Shown in pieces: positions 23,989 through 32,766 of a stretch of 64,000 bases of DNA (position 1 is its first letter; each line of letters begins with the position of its first letter). The position numbers and the translations under genes were made by a program. The stretch comes from Cellulomonas sp. URHE0023 (GTDB lineage Bacteria; Actinomycetota; Actinomycetes; Actinomycetales; Cellulomonadaceae). The notes below the pieces were generated by a model, which was not told the DNA's origin, searched no databases, and saw nothing but the letters and a program-made list of their open reading frames with translations. The DNA is taken from the NCBI RefSeq assembly GCF_000688475.1, contig NZ_JIAN01000005.1, forward strand, positions 310,001-374,000, in the 5' to 3' direction.

Positions 23989-25203
23989 GTGAGCGAGCAG
24001 ACGTCCTCCCCCCGTCCACGCGTGTCCGCCCGACTGTCCGCGATCGCCGAGTCGGCGACGCTCGCGGTCGACGCCAAGGCGAAGGCCCTCAAGGCCGCCG
24101 GGCGGCCGGTCATCGGCTTCGGCGCCGGGGAGCCCGACTTCCCTACACCCGGGTACATCGTCGACGCGGCCATCGCGGCGGCGAAGGACCCGGCGAACCA
24201 CCGGTACACCCCCGCGGCGGGGCTCCCCGCGCTGCGGGAGGCCGTCGCCGCCAAGACGCTGCGCGACTCCGGCTACACGGTCCAGCCGTCGCAGGTGCTG
24301 GTCACCAACGGAGGCAAGCAGGCCGTTTACCAGGCGTTCGCAGCGATCGTCGACCCGGGCGACGAGATCCTGCTCCCCGCGCCCTACTGGACCACCTACC
24401 CGGAGGCGATCCGGCTGGCTGGTGGCGTCCCGGTCGAGGTGTTCGCCGGCGCCGACCAGGCCTACCTGGTCACCGTCGAGCAGCTCGAGGCCGCGCGGAC
24501 CCCCAAGACCAAGGCACTCCTGTTCTGCTCACCCTCGAACCCCACGGGTGCGGTCTACTCCCCTGAGCAGACGGCCGCGATCGGGCGGTGGGCGCTCGAG
24601 CACGGGATCTGGGTCATCACCGACGAGATCTACGAGCACCTGACCTACGACCACGCCGTGTTCACGCCCATCGTCCGCGTGGTTCCGGAGCTCGCTGACA
24701 CGACCATCGTCCTGAACGGCGTCGCGAAGACCTACGCGATGACCGGCTGGCGGGTGGGCTGGATGATCGGGCCTGCCGACGTGATCACCGCGGCGACCAA
24801 CCTGCAGTCACACCTGACCTCCAACGTGGCCAACGTGTCGCAGCGCGCGGCGATCGCGGCCCTGACCGACGACCTCGCCGCGGTCGAGGAGATGCGGCAC
24901 GCCTTCGACCGGCGACGTCGCCTGATCGTCGAGATGCTCAGCGTCATCGACGGCTTCGAGGTCCCCGTCCCGCAGGGTGCGTTCTACGTGTACCCGTCGG
25001 TGCAGGGCATGCTCGGGCGCACGATCCGCGGCGTCACCCCGACCACGTCGGCGGAGCTGGCCACGCTGATCCTCGAGCAGGCGGAGGTCGCAGTCGTGCC
25101 CGGCGAGGCGTTCGGACCCAGCGGGTACCTGCGCCTGTCCTACGCGCTCGGCGACGACGACCTCATCGAGGGGATCAGCCGCATCCAGGCACTGCTCGCG
25201 TAG
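23989..25203 (+). CDS. aspC: PLP-dependent aspartate/aromatic aminotransferase (class I)
   Basis: A 404-residue fold-type I aminotransferase of the AspB/AspC type, which would exchange amino groups between aspartate or related amino acids and 2-oxoglutarate. [14 protein letters not shown] near the N-terminus binds substrate. [11 protein letters not shown] carries the Asn typical of the family. Lys247 in [14 protein letters not shown] is the Schiff-base lysine, and YLRLSYAL carries the C-terminal substrate-binding Arg. I start at GTG 23989 (MSEQTSS); in-frame ATG 23980 and GTG 23965 are alternatives. Divergent from tRNA-Trp. The symbol is tentative, since exact specificity cannot be read. Confidence 0.85.
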   Translation: MSEQTSSPRPRVSARLSAIAESATLAVDAKAKALKAAGRPVIGFGAGEPDFPTPGYIVDAAIAAAKDPANHRYTPAAGLPALREAVAAKTLRDSGYTVQPSQVLVTNGGKQAVYQAFAAIVDPGDEILLPAPYWTTYPEAIRLAGGVPVEVFAGADQAYLVTVEQLEAARTPKTKALLFCSPSNPTGAVYSPEQTAAIGRWALEHGIWVITDEIYEHLTYDHAVFTPIVRVVPELADTTIVLNGVAKTYAMTGWRVGWMIGPADVITAATNLQSHLTSNVANVSQRAAIAALTDDLAAVEEMRHAFDRRRRLIVEMLSVIDGFEVPVPQGAFYVYPSVQGMLGRTIRGVTPTTSAELATLILEQAEVAVVPGEAFGPSGYLRLSYALGDDDLIEGISRIQALLA

Positions 25204-25249
25204 CCGGTCCGCTGCGCGGGGTTCCGTCGTCGGCTGACAGACTGACCGC

Positions 25250-26266
25250 GTGCGAGACCTGGCGACCCTTCCCAAGGCCCATCTCCACCTCCACTTCACC
25301 GGGTCGATGCGTGTCTCCACGCTCGCCGACCTGGCCGAGGCCCACGGGCTGCACCTCCCGGACGCCCTGCTCGACGACGACCCGCTGCAGGTTCCGGCCG
25401 ACGAGCGCGGTTGGTTCCGGTTCCAGCGGCTCTACGACGCCGCGCGGGCGTGCGTGCGGTCGGAGGCCGACATGCGCCGGATCGTCGACGAGGCCGCGTG
25501 CGACGATGCCGCCGAGGGCTCCGGACGGCTCGAGATCCAGGTGGACCCCACGTCGTACGCGCCGTTCGTCGGCGGCCTGACGCCAGCGCTGGAGATCGTC
25601 CTCGACGCCGCCCGGCAAGCATCTGCCGCGCACCGCATCGACGTCGGCGTGATCGTCGCGGCGTCCCGGCTGCGGCACCCGCTCGACGCGCGGATCCTTG
25701 CGCGCCTAGCCGCGCACCACGCGGGCGACGGCCCCGGTCAGGTGGTCGGCTTCGGGCTCTCGAACGACGAGCGCCGCGGCGAGACCGCCGAGTTCGCGCA
25801 CGCGTTCGGCATCGCCCGTGACGCCGGGCTCGCCTCCGTGCCGCACGGCGGCGAGCTGCTCGGGCCCGCACACGTCGAGGACGTCCTCGACCACCTGCGC
25901 CCTGACCGCCTCGGGCACGGCGTCCGGTCTGCGGAGGACCCGCGTGTGCTCGACCGTGTGGTGTCGTCCGGGATCGCGCTCGAGCTGTGCCCCGCCTCGA
26001 ACGTGTCGCTCGGCGTGTACCGCTCGGCGGCCGACGTGCCGCTGCGGGCACTGGTGGACGCCGGTGCCAGCATCGCGCTCGGCGCCGACGACCCCCTGTT
26101 GTTCCGGTCGCGGCTCGTCGACCAGTACACGATCGCGCGTGAGGTCCATGGGTTCTCCGACGAGGAGCTGGCTTCGCTCGCGCGGTCGTCGATCCACGCC
26201 AGCCGCGCGTCGGACGCGGTGAAGACGACGCTGCTCGCGGGCGTCGACGCCTGGTTGGAGTCCTGA
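25250..26266 (+). CDS. Adenosine deaminase-like metallohydrolase
   Basis: A 338-residue TIM-barrel deaminase of the adenosine/adenine deaminase family, which would hydrolyse the 6-amino group of a purine. Metal and catalytic residues are visible: His13 and His15 (HLHLHFTGS), His199 and Glu202 (HGGE), the LGHG His, and Asp280-Asp281 (GADDPLLF). The position that holds Asp in classical adenosine deaminase (HLDG, contacting the ribose 5'-OH) is Thr17 here, so the true substrate may differ from adenosine. Start GTG 25250, 46 bp after the aminotransferase; probable co-transcription. Confidence 0.75.
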   Translation: MRDLATLPKAHLHLHFTGSMRVSTLADLAEAHGLHLPDALLDDDPLQVPADERGWFRFQRLYDAARACVRSEADMRRIVDEAACDDAAEGSGRLEIQVDPTSYAPFVGGLTPALEIVLDAARQASAAHRIDVGVIVAASRLRHPLDARILARLAAHHAGDGPGQVVGFGLSNDERRGETAEFAHAFGIARDAGLASVPHGGELLGPAHVEDVLDHLRPDRLGHGVRSAEDPRVLDRVVSSGIALELCPASNVSLGVYRSAADVPLRALVDAGASIALGADDPLLFRSRLVDQYTIAREVHGFSDEELASLARSSIHASRASDAVKTTLLAGVDAWLES

Positions 26267-26331
26267 GCGACCCCTCCATGCCGGCACCTCTCCCGTCGAA
26301 CGGCGCTGACCTGCTCGCTGCGCCCGCCCAC

Positions 26332-26386
26332 TTGACGGTGACTGCATTCCAGATGCAATGTATCAATCAGTTGGTTCATTGATACA
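26332..26386 (+). promoter_or_regulatory. Promoter and operator of the membrane protein-GntR pair
   Basis: A -35 TTGACG (26332-26337) is followed by a perfect inverted repeat, TGTATCAAT (26359-26367) and ATTGATACA (26378-26386), spaced by 10 bp. It lies just upstream of the ribosome binding site of the first gene. A smaller repeat (TGCAT/ATGCA) is at 26343-26357. The large dyad is the type of site used by GntR regulators encoded in the same operon. The exact -10 is unclear (16-18 bp spacing gives TGCAAT or CAATGT). Confidence 0.7.
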
Positions 26387-26395
26387 GGGAGTCCC

Positions 26396-27304
26396 ATGTC
26401 TGCCGCAGTACCGCTCCTGCTCGTCCTGCTCGTCGGCCTAGGTGTGGGGTGGGCGTTGCGGCCGGTCCGCACCGAGGGACCACAGAGCCCGTCGGAGGCC
26501 TGGCTCGCCGCCGAGCAGCACGGACGCCGCGTCATGACCGTCGCCTGGGCCGTGCTCCTCCTGGTGCCGGTGCTCGTGATCGTCGGCCCGTTCACGCACG
26601 GCTGGAGCCAGGGCGGCGTTCTGCTCGGGACCCTGCCCGGCGTCGCGGGGATCGCCTTCCTGCTGGTCAGCGGCTTCGGAGAGCTGACCTGGCCGCGGCC
26701 CGTCGGGGCGCTGCGCCGGGCACCGCTGGTGCGCCGGCGGCTGCGCGACCTCCTCCCGCGCGCGCTCTCGATCCTGACCGCCGTCTGGGTCGGCCTGCTG
26801 GCCGCGCTGCTGCTGACCTGCGGCGCCGCCGGGGGCCAGGACGGCCGGTCCTTGTCGTACTCGCGCACAGCGGGCACGCTGAATCGCTCCAGCCCATTCC
26901 CTGGCTGGTACTACGGGTTGCCCATCGCCTCGACCCTGCTGGTCCTGCTGCTCCTGACCGGGGTGGTGCTCGTTCTGGTCGTGCGCCGGCCCGCGGTCAG
27001 CGACACGTCGGACGAGGTCGACCTCGCGCTGCGCCGTACCTCGTTGCGACGCGTGCTCGCTGGGGTGCAGCTGGTCGTCGCGTGGACTCTCGCGGGCTGC
27101 CTCTACATCGCGTCCAACGCCGTCCGCGGCGTCGAGCCCCGCTGGGCGGACGCCCTCGGTCCCGGGACGTCCACGACCGTCGCCGCCCTCTGCGCCCTGA
27201 CCGCGGTGCTGATCCCGGTCGCGGCCGCGGTCGTGGCGGTGCGCGGGTCGGTCGACAAGGCCGGCCCGACGGCGGCACGAGTTCGAGCGACGGTCGCCGT
27301 ATGA
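26396..27304 (+). CDS. Integral membrane protein, partner of a GntR/YtrA regulator
   Basis: A 302-residue membrane protein with about six to seven hydrophobic helices (near residues 5-22, 46-65, 75-92, 122-142, 175-197, 223-240 and 260-282). It has short charged loops and no catalytic motif. It resembles, by layout only, DUF1648/YtrA-operon membrane proteins. Start ATG 26396 after AGGGAG. Its stop overlaps the regulator start (ATGA at 27301-27304), so the two are coupled. Membranes and cell-envelope stress are plausible contexts; specific function unknown. Confidence 0.7.
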   Translation: MSAAVPLLLVLLVGLGVGWALRPVRTEGPQSPSEAWLAAEQHGRRVMTVAWAVLLLVPVLVIVGPFTHGWSQGGVLLGTLPGVAGIAFLLVSGFGELTWPRPVGALRRAPLVRRRLRDLLPRALSILTAVWVGLLAALLLTCGAAGGQDGRSLSYSRTAGTLNRSSPFPGWYYGLPIASTLLVLLLLTGVVLVLVVRRPAVSDTSDEVDLALRRTSLRRVLAGVQLVVAWTLAGCLYIASNAVRGVEPRWADALGPGTSTTVAALCALTAVLIPVAAAVVAVRGSVDKAGPTAARVRATVAV

Positions 27305-27684
27305 GGCCGCACCTGGAGGTCGACGTCACGTCCGGGGTCCCGGCGTTCGAGCAGATCCGGTCGCAGGTGGTCGCGCACGTCGCCGCGGGGCGACTCGTCG
27401 CCGGGGACCGGCTGCCCACCATCCGCGCTCTGGCGACCGACCTGGGGCTCGCCGCCGGGACCGTGGCGCGGGCGTTCCACGAGCTCGAGGCCGAGGGCGT
27501 CGTCGAGACGCGCCGCCGCGCCGGGACGGTCATCGCCGCCGGGGCCTCGGTACCGACGGACGTCGCGCGGCGGGCTGCGCAGACCTACGTGGCGGCCGTC
27601 CGCGCCGTGGGGCTGAGTGACGACGAGGCGCTGGTCCTGGTGCACGGCGCGCTGATCGGCACACCTGCGGACGTCACAGGCTGA
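27301..27684 (+). CDS. GntR family transcriptional regulator, YtrA subfamily
   Basis: A 127-residue regulator. The winged helix at about 14-80 contains FEQIRSQVVAHVAAGRLV, a recognition segment near LGLAAGTVARAFHELE, and RRAGTVI. The tail after it is too short for an FCD/UTRA ligand domain, which is typical of YtrA. It overlaps the upstream membrane-protein gene by four bases and probably represses the pair through the dyad at 26359-26386. Its 3' end overlaps the convergent murB gene by 11 bases. Confidence 0.88.
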   Translation: MRPHLEVDVTSGVPAFEQIRSQVVAHVAAGRLVAGDRLPTIRALATDLGLAAGTVARAFHELEAEGVVETRRRAGTVIAAGASVPTDVARRAAQTYVAAVRAVGLSDDEALVLVHGALIGTPADVTG

Positions 27685-28828
27685 CGCCCACCAGGACGGG
27701 CTCCGGCTCAAGAGTGACGCCGAACGTCGAGACGACTCCCGAGCGGACCTCGCGGGCTACGGACAGCAGGTCCTCGGCCGTCGCCCCGCCCCGGTTGGTG
27801 AGCGCGAGCGTGTGCTTGGTCGAGAGCGTCGCCCGTCCCGGCGCACCGAAGCCACGGGCGAAACCGGCACGGTCGATGAGCCACGCGGCGCTCGTCTTGA
27901 CCAGCCCGTCCGCCGCCGGGAACCGGGGGGCGTCCGCCGGGAGCGCGTCCGCCTGGCCGGGTGTCAGCAGCGGGTTGGTGAAGAACGAGCCCGCGCTCCA
28001 CGTGTCGTGGTCCGCCGGGTCGAGCACCATGCCCTTGCCGGCGCGCAGCCCGAGGACCGCCGAACGGACCTCGGCCAGCGGAGCGCGCTCCCCCACGGCG
28101 ATCCCGAGCGTGCGTGCGAGCTCCGGGTAGGTGACGGGGCGTGACAGGTCGCCCGGGCGCAGCTGGAACGTCACGTCCAGGACGACGTAGCGCGGGGTCG
28201 GCGACCACGGAGCCTGCGGATCGGTGCCGTCCGGTCCGTGCATCGACCGCTTGAGCAGCGAGGTGCGGTACCCGAAAGCCAGGGTGACCAGAGGCAGCGT
28301 CCGGACGCGGGCGCGCGCGCGGTCCCACACGCGAACGAGCGAGATGGTCTGCGCCACCTCCTGGCCGTACGCGCCGACGTTCTGGACCGGCGTCGCCCCC
28401 GTGGACCCAGGGATGCCGGACAGCGCCTCGATCCCGGTGAGCTCCTGCTCGACGGCGTAGCGCACGACGTCGTCCCAGGGCGTTCCCGCGGGCACGGTGA
28501 GCGTCGCGCCGGCGCACGCCGAGGCATCGGGCACCTCGACGCCGGACCGTACGTCGCGCACGACGACGCCCTCGAACCCCGCGTCGGAGACCAGCAGGTT
28601 CGACCCTCCGCCGACCACGAGCAGCGCCTCGCCGCCGGCGTCCGCCGCGCGCACGACGTCGAGCAGCTCGGCCTCGGTGGATGTCTCGACGTACCGCGCG
28701 GCCGGTCCGCCCACGCGCAGCGTGGTCAGCTCGGCCATCGTCGTCGCGCTCGAACGGACCGTCGGCCAGACGATCGTCGGAGGGACGCTCGCCGGGGAAC
28801 AGTCGGCAGTGCTCAGCTCGGTCTGCAC
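27674..28828 (-). CDS. murB: UDP-N-acetylmuramate dehydrogenase
   Basis: MurB reduces UDP-GlcNAc-enolpyruvate to UDP-MurNAc with NADPH via FAD, an essential cytoplasmic step of peptidoglycan synthesis. 384 residues. LTTLRVGGPA and VVGGGSNLLVSD form the FAD-binding part. GIPGSTGATPVQNVGAYGQE, the SAGSFFTNP segment with the catalytic Ser, and a Glu-rich C-terminus follow. The start is GTG 28828; an ATG at 28738 is a possible shorter start and neither has a strong ribosome site. Nine bases separate it from the upstream MFS gene, so it is third in the MFS operon. Confidence 0.93.
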   Translation of the reverse strand: MQTELSTADCSPASVPPTIVWPTVRSSATTMAELTTLRVGGPAARYVETSTEAELLDVVRAADAGGEALLVVGGGSNLLVSDAGFEGVVVRDVRSGVEVPDASACAGATLTVPAGTPWDDVVRYAVEQELTGIEALSGIPGSTGATPVQNVGAYGQEVAQTISLVRVWDRARARVRTLPLVTLAFGYRTSLLKRSMHGPDGTDPQAPWSPTPRYVVLDVTFQLRPGDLSRPVTYPELARTLGIAVGERAPLAEVRSAVLGLRAGKGMVLDPADHDTWSAGSFFTNPLLTPGQADALPADAPRFPAADGLVKTSAAWLIDRAGFARGFGAPGRATLSTKHTLALTNRGGATAEDLLSVAREVRSGVVSTFGVTLEPEPVLVGVSL

Positions 28829-28837
28829 GCGCTCAGG

Positions 28838-30091
28838 TTAGTCCCGCGGAGTCGGGGCCTCGTCCGGGGCACCGACCCGCAAGGGGGCGGCCGCGCCCAC
28901 GACGCAGAGGCCCAGCGCAATCGGCACGATGACGACGAGGAGCGCGTGCCGGTAGCCGACGTGCTGCGCGAGCAGCCCGATGAGCGGCGGCCCCGCGAGG
29001 AACGCGCTGTAGCCGATGGTCGCGACGACGCTGACCCGAGCCGGCGCCCTTCGCGGGTCGTCGGCCGCGGCACTGAGCCCGACCGGGAACCCGAACGCGG
29101 CACCCGCGCCCCACGCCACGACGCCCACGAGGGCGAGCCAGAGCGGGCCGGCGAGCGCGAACACCAGGAGGCCGACCAGCGAGAGCACGGCACACACCCG
29201 CAGGACGACCACCCGGCCGCGCCGGTCGAGCAGCGCGACGCCGAACCAGCGCATCGACGTCATGGCAGCGACGAACACCCCGAAGGCCAGTGCGCCCAAC
29301 GCCTCGCCGGTGCTGAACCCGTCGACGACTGCGAGGCTGACCCAGTCGTTGGCGGACCCTTCGGTCAGCCCGGCGGCCAGCACGATGAGACCGATCAGCA
29401 GGGTGCGCGGCTCGAGCCAGGCGGCCAGAGCGCCCCGCGCGCCCTTCTCGGGTGCGTCCTCGTGCGCGACCGCGGCCTCGTCGGCCGGCGTCAGGAACCT
29501 GCGCACGACGAGCCCCACGACGACGACCGAGGCGACCACGGCGATGGGGACGTGCACGACCACAGGAACGTGCAGCCAGGCCATGACCGCCGCCAGACCG
29601 GCCGCAGCGACGGTGCCGAACGAGAACCCGGCGTGGTAGCGCGGCATGATCGTGCGCCCGAGGTGCTGCTCGACGGCTGCGCCCTCGAGGTTCATCGCCG
29701 CGTCCCAGACGCTCGTGCCGATGCCGAAGAGGACCAGACCGAAGCCGACGACGAGCACCTGTCCGAACGCGACGCCGACGGACGCGATGACGAGCCCCAC
29801 GGCGTTCAGGACCGCGAACGCGAACACGGTCCGACGCGCACCGAGCCTCTCGACCACCATCCCGGAGAGGGGCAGGGCCACCAGCGACCCGACCGCGCCG
29901 ACGAGCAGCAGGGCGCCCATCTGCGCCGGCGAGAAGTCGAGGCCGTCACGGATGGCGGGCAGGCGCGCCGCCCACGTCGCGAAGTTGAAGCCGTTCAGGA
30001 AGAAGACGACGAACACCGCTACCGAGGCGCGCTCGACGAGGCGCGCGTGGGAGTTCGTCACGGCTCGATCGTCCTGCACCGGCCCGCTCAC
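28838..30091 (-). CDS. MFS transporter (YbjJ-like), second copy
   Basis: A 417-residue major facilitator with twelve predicted helices. The A-motif-like VVERLGARR follows helix 2, and NGFNFATWAARLPAIRD in helix 1 is shared with YbjJ/fucose-permease-type transporters. The GTG start overlaps the stop of the preceding MFS gene (GTGA at 30088-30091). It is clearly related to that neighbour: both have WLEPRTLLIG or WREPRTLLIG, and both have LTEGSANDW- or LSEGSANDW-type segments. This points to a tandem duplication. Substrate unknown; LacI control hints at a sugar or related compound. Confidence 0.82.
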   Translation of the reverse strand: MSGPVQDDRAVTNSHARLVERASVAVFVVFFLNGFNFATWAARLPAIRDGLDFSPAQMGALLLVGAVGSLVALPLSGMVVERLGARRTVFAFAVLNAVGLVIASVGVAFGQVLVVGFGLVLFGIGTSVWDAAMNLEGAAVEQHLGRTIMPRYHAGFSFGTVAAAGLAAVMAWLHVPVVVHVPIAVVASVVVVGLVVRRFLTPADEAAVAHEDAPEKGARGALAAWLEPRTLLIGLIVLAAGLTEGSANDWVSLAVVDGFSTGEALGALAFGVFVAAMTSMRWFGVALLDRRGRVVVLRVCAVLSLVGLLVFALAGPLWLALVGVVAWGAGAAFGFPVGLSAAADDPRRAPARVSVVATIGYSAFLAGPPLIGLLAQHVGYRHALLVVIVPIALGLCVVGAAAPLRVGAPDEAPTPRD

Positions 30092-31452
30092 GGCACACGC
30101 ACCGGCCGGCGACGCCGCACGCGCGGCCTCCGGACGACGTGCCGGGACACCCGGTCGAGGGCGAGGTCGTCGGACACGGCGTCGCTGGGCTCGACGCGCG
30201 GCTCGATCCCGTCGGGCGACTCGGGTGCGACCCGGTGGGCAAGGAGGACGCTCGCCACCATCGCGACGGTGATGAGGACGAGAGCGTGCCGGGCGCCGGT
30301 CGCCGCGGCCGCGATGCCGAGCAGCGGGGGTGCGGCGATGGACGCCACGGACGCGAACGAGGAGACGACCGCGACCCGGCCGGCCGCGCGCAACGGGTCG
30401 TCGGATGCGGCCGCGATGCCGATCGGCACGGCGAGTGCGGCGCCGAAGCCCCACAGGACCACTCCTGCGCCCGCGAGCGGCAGCGTCGGGGCGAACCCGA
30501 AGAGCACGAGCCCGACGAGCGCGACGGAGCCTGAGGCACGCAGGACGACCACACGGCCGAACCGGTCGATCAGGCGGGTGCCCAGGAGACGGACGAGCGT
30601 CATCGCGCCGACGAAGACACCGAGCATCGCTGCACCGACGGCCTCGGGCTCCGCGAAGCCGTCCACGACCGCGAGCGAGAGCCAGTCGTTGGCCGAGCCC
30701 TCGGAGAGCGCCGCGGCCATGACGACCACACCGATGAGCAGCGTGCGCGGCTCACGCCAGGAGTCGAGTGCGCTGGCGATCCTGCGACGACGTCCGGCCG
30801 GCACCTGCGCGACACCCGCGGCCACCGGGATGCCGATCGGGCGCGGTCGGTCCCCCGGAGCGTCGTCGAGCACGGCGCCACGCAGCGAACCGAGCCGCCA
30901 CGCGACCGCGACGGCTGCGACGAGCGAGAACTGCAGAGCGACCGAGACGTCGAAGTGAGACGCGAGCGCACCGATCGCTGACCCAGTGACGGCACCGATC
31001 GAGAACGCCGCATGGAACTGCGGGATCACCGTGCGCCCCATGGCGCGCTCGATCCTCGCCGACTCGACGTTCAGCGGAACGTTGCCGAGCGCGATCGCCA
31101 CGCCGTTCAGGAAGATGCCGACACCGAGGAGCGGCACCGACCCGACCGTGGGGCCGACGCCCATGAGCACGTAGCCCACGGCGAGCACCGCGGTGGACAG
31201 GAGCAGGGACGTGCGGCTGCCGAACCGCTGCACCACGACTCCGGCGAACGTCACCGTGAGCAGCGCTCCGAGCGACCCGATCAGGAGCATCAGCCCGAGC
31301 TCGCCGGTCGACAGGTCAAGCAGGTCGCGCACGCTCGGGATCCGGGCGAGCCAGCTGGAGAAGATGATCCCGGTGAGGGCGAACAGACCCATGAGGAGCC
31401 AGCGGGCTCGACTCACGGCGGACGGTAGCCCGGGGCGGGCGGGGTGACTCAC
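30088..31452 (-). CDS. MFS transporter (YbjJ-like), first copy
   Basis: A 454-residue major facilitator. I start at GTG 31452 (VSHPARPGLPS), which follows GGAG at good spacing; the frame upstream runs through the operator region and is not coding. Helix 1-2 contains GIIFSSWLARIPSVRD and VVQRFGSR. Twelve helices are predicted, with an Arg-rich C-terminal tail. Divergent from the LacI regulator, with two operator copies 56-103 bp upstream. First gene of an operon with the second MFS gene and murB. Confidence 0.82.
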   Translation of the reverse strand: MSHPARPGLPSAVSRARWLLMGLFALTGIIFSSWLARIPSVRDLLDLSTGELGLMLLIGSLGALLTVTFAGVVVQRFGSRTSLLLSTAVLAVGYVLMGVGPTVGSVPLLGVGIFLNGVAIALGNVPLNVESARIERAMGRTVIPQFHAAFSIGAVTGSAIGALASHFDVSVALQFSLVAAVAVAWRLGSLRGAVLDDAPGDRPRPIGIPVAAGVAQVPAGRRRRIASALDSWREPRTLLIGVVVMAAALSEGSANDWLSLAVVDGFAEPEAVGAAMLGVFVGAMTLVRLLGTRLIDRFGRVVVLRASGSVALVGLVLFGFAPTLPLAGAGVVLWGFGAALAVPIGIAAASDDPLRAAGRVAVVSSFASVASIAAPPLLGIAAAATGARHALVLITVAMVASVLLAHRVAPESPDGIEPRVEPSDAVSDDLALDRVSRHVVRRPRVRRRRPVRVP

Positions 31453-31507
31453 GAAGGCTCCGAGACGGTGGTCGCGATGGGGTGGTGCGGTCTGTCCTGA
31501 TTCCCGG

Positions 31508-31606
31508 TCGAATCGATTTGATCGGCGGGCGCTCGCATCGGTCGAATCGATTTGAGGGATGCCGTCAGTCTGCGGGTACGCTTGCCGCTGCGTCAAACAG
31601 ATTCGA
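31508..31606. promoter_or_regulatory. Three LacI-type operators in the MFS/lacI intergenic region
   Basis: Near-perfect 14-bp palindromes fitting TCRAATCGATTYGA occur at 31508-31521 and 31542-31555, embedded in identical 16-bp copies (31506-31521 and 31540-31555). A third copy with two changed central bases (TCAAACAGATTCGA) is at 31593-31606. Centre spacings are 34 and 51 bp. Central CG palindromes are typical LacI-family operators, so the divergent regulator most likely represses both sides. Confidence 0.85.
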
Positions 31607-31670
31607 GCTCTGCTGTGCTCGAAGGCCTGCTCGAAGGCCCCCTGCCCTACCCGTTCCGGGAGGTCTTGCC

Positions 31671-32735
31671 CTGTCCTCGACCCGCCCCACGCTGGCCGAC
31701 GTCGCGTCGGCGGCAGGCGTCTCGGTCTCGACGGCCTCCTTGGCCTTCTCGGGCGCCGGACCCATCGCGCCGACCACCCGGCAGAAGGTTCTCGACGCCG
31801 CCACGCGGCTGGACTACTCGGGCCCGAACCCGCTGGGTCGGCAGCTGCGCCGCGGGCGCTCGGGCATCGTCGGAGTCGTCGTCGGCGACTCCCTCGGCCG
31901 CTCCTTCCGCGACCCGGTGTCCATCCAGGTGCTGGACGGTCTGGTCAGCACCCTGGGGCCGCTCGACCTCGGCGTCCTGCTCATCCCCGGCTCCAACGAC
32001 CCGGCGGGACCGACGGTCGACCCGCTCGTCGAGACCGCTGCGATGGACGTCGCCGTGCTGCTGTGGGGCGGCACCACCGACGACCCGATGCTCGAGGCGC
32101 TGCGCCGACGCGGGATCCCCGCGGTGATCGTCGAGGGCAAGAGGTCCGACGGTGTGGCGTCGGTGGGCATCGACGACCGGGGCGGGATCCGGCAGGCCAC
32201 GGAGCACCTGCTCTCCCTGGGACACACCCGCATCGCGACGGTGACCCTGCCGTTCAACGCGATGCGCTCCGAGGGTCTCGTCGACGAAGGCCGCCTGGTC
32301 CACCTGGAGTGGGAGATCACGAAACGACGCATGGCCGGCGTGACCGACGCGGGCGTCACCCCCGTGGCGACGTATGAGACCCCGGCATCACTGGTCGAGC
32401 ACGGCCGCTCGGCCGGGCTCGCGCTGCTGGACGTGCCCGACCGACCGACCGCGGTCGCGTGCCAGTCGGACCTGCTCGCGTCCGGCGTCGTCCTGGCCGC
32501 ACGAGAGCTCGGCCTGCGGGTGCCGCAGGACGTGTCGGTGAGTGGCTTCGACGGGCTCGACCTCCCATGGCTGGCACCTGACGTCCTGACGACCGTCGTG
32601 CAGCCGCTGGCCGAGAAGGGTGCCGCCATCGGCCATGCGGTCGAGGACCTGCTGGCCGGCGAGCACCCGGCGGCGCGTGAGCTGCCCGTCGAGCTGCGGA
32701 TCGGCACGACGACCGGACCGGCACCTACGGTCTGA
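31671..32735 (+). CDS. LacI family transcriptional regulator
   Basis: A 354-residue repressor: N-terminal helix-turn-helix (RPTLADVASAAGVSVSTASL, residues 5-24) and a periplasmic-binding-like effector domain. SVSGFDGLDLPWLAPDVLTTV closes the family-typical C-terminal lobe. No ATG, GTG or TTG fits the N-terminus. The best start is CTG 31671, seven bases after GGGAGG (31658-31663), giving MSSTRPTLADVA. The open frame continues upstream to 31482 but crosses the operators. It probably controls the divergent MFS genes in response to a sugar or derivative. Confidence 0.85.
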   Translation: MSSTRPTLADVASAAGVSVSTASLAFSGAGPIAPTTRQKVLDAATRLDYSGPNPLGRQLRRGRSGIVGVVVGDSLGRSFRDPVSIQVLDGLVSTLGPLDLGVLLIPGSNDPAGPTVDPLVETAAMDVAVLLWGGTTDDPMLEALRRRGIPAVIVEGKRSDGVASVGIDDRGGIRQATEHLLSLGHTRIATVTLPFNAMRSEGLVDEGRLVHLEWEITKRRMAGVTDAGVTPVATYETPASLVEHGRSAGLALLDVPDRPTAVACQSDLLASGVVLAARELGLRVPQDVSVSGFDGLDLPWLAPDVLTTVVQPLAEKGAAIGHAVEDLLAGEHPAARELPVELRIGTTTGPAPTV

Positions 32736-32766
32736 GCCTGCAGCCCCCACTGGAGCGCCGCAGGAT

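Noticed and set aside
26449..27684. A 411-residue frame covering both the membrane protein and the GntR gene
   Set aside because: Only its last 127 residues match a family; the rest is the out-of-frame image of the membrane protein gene.
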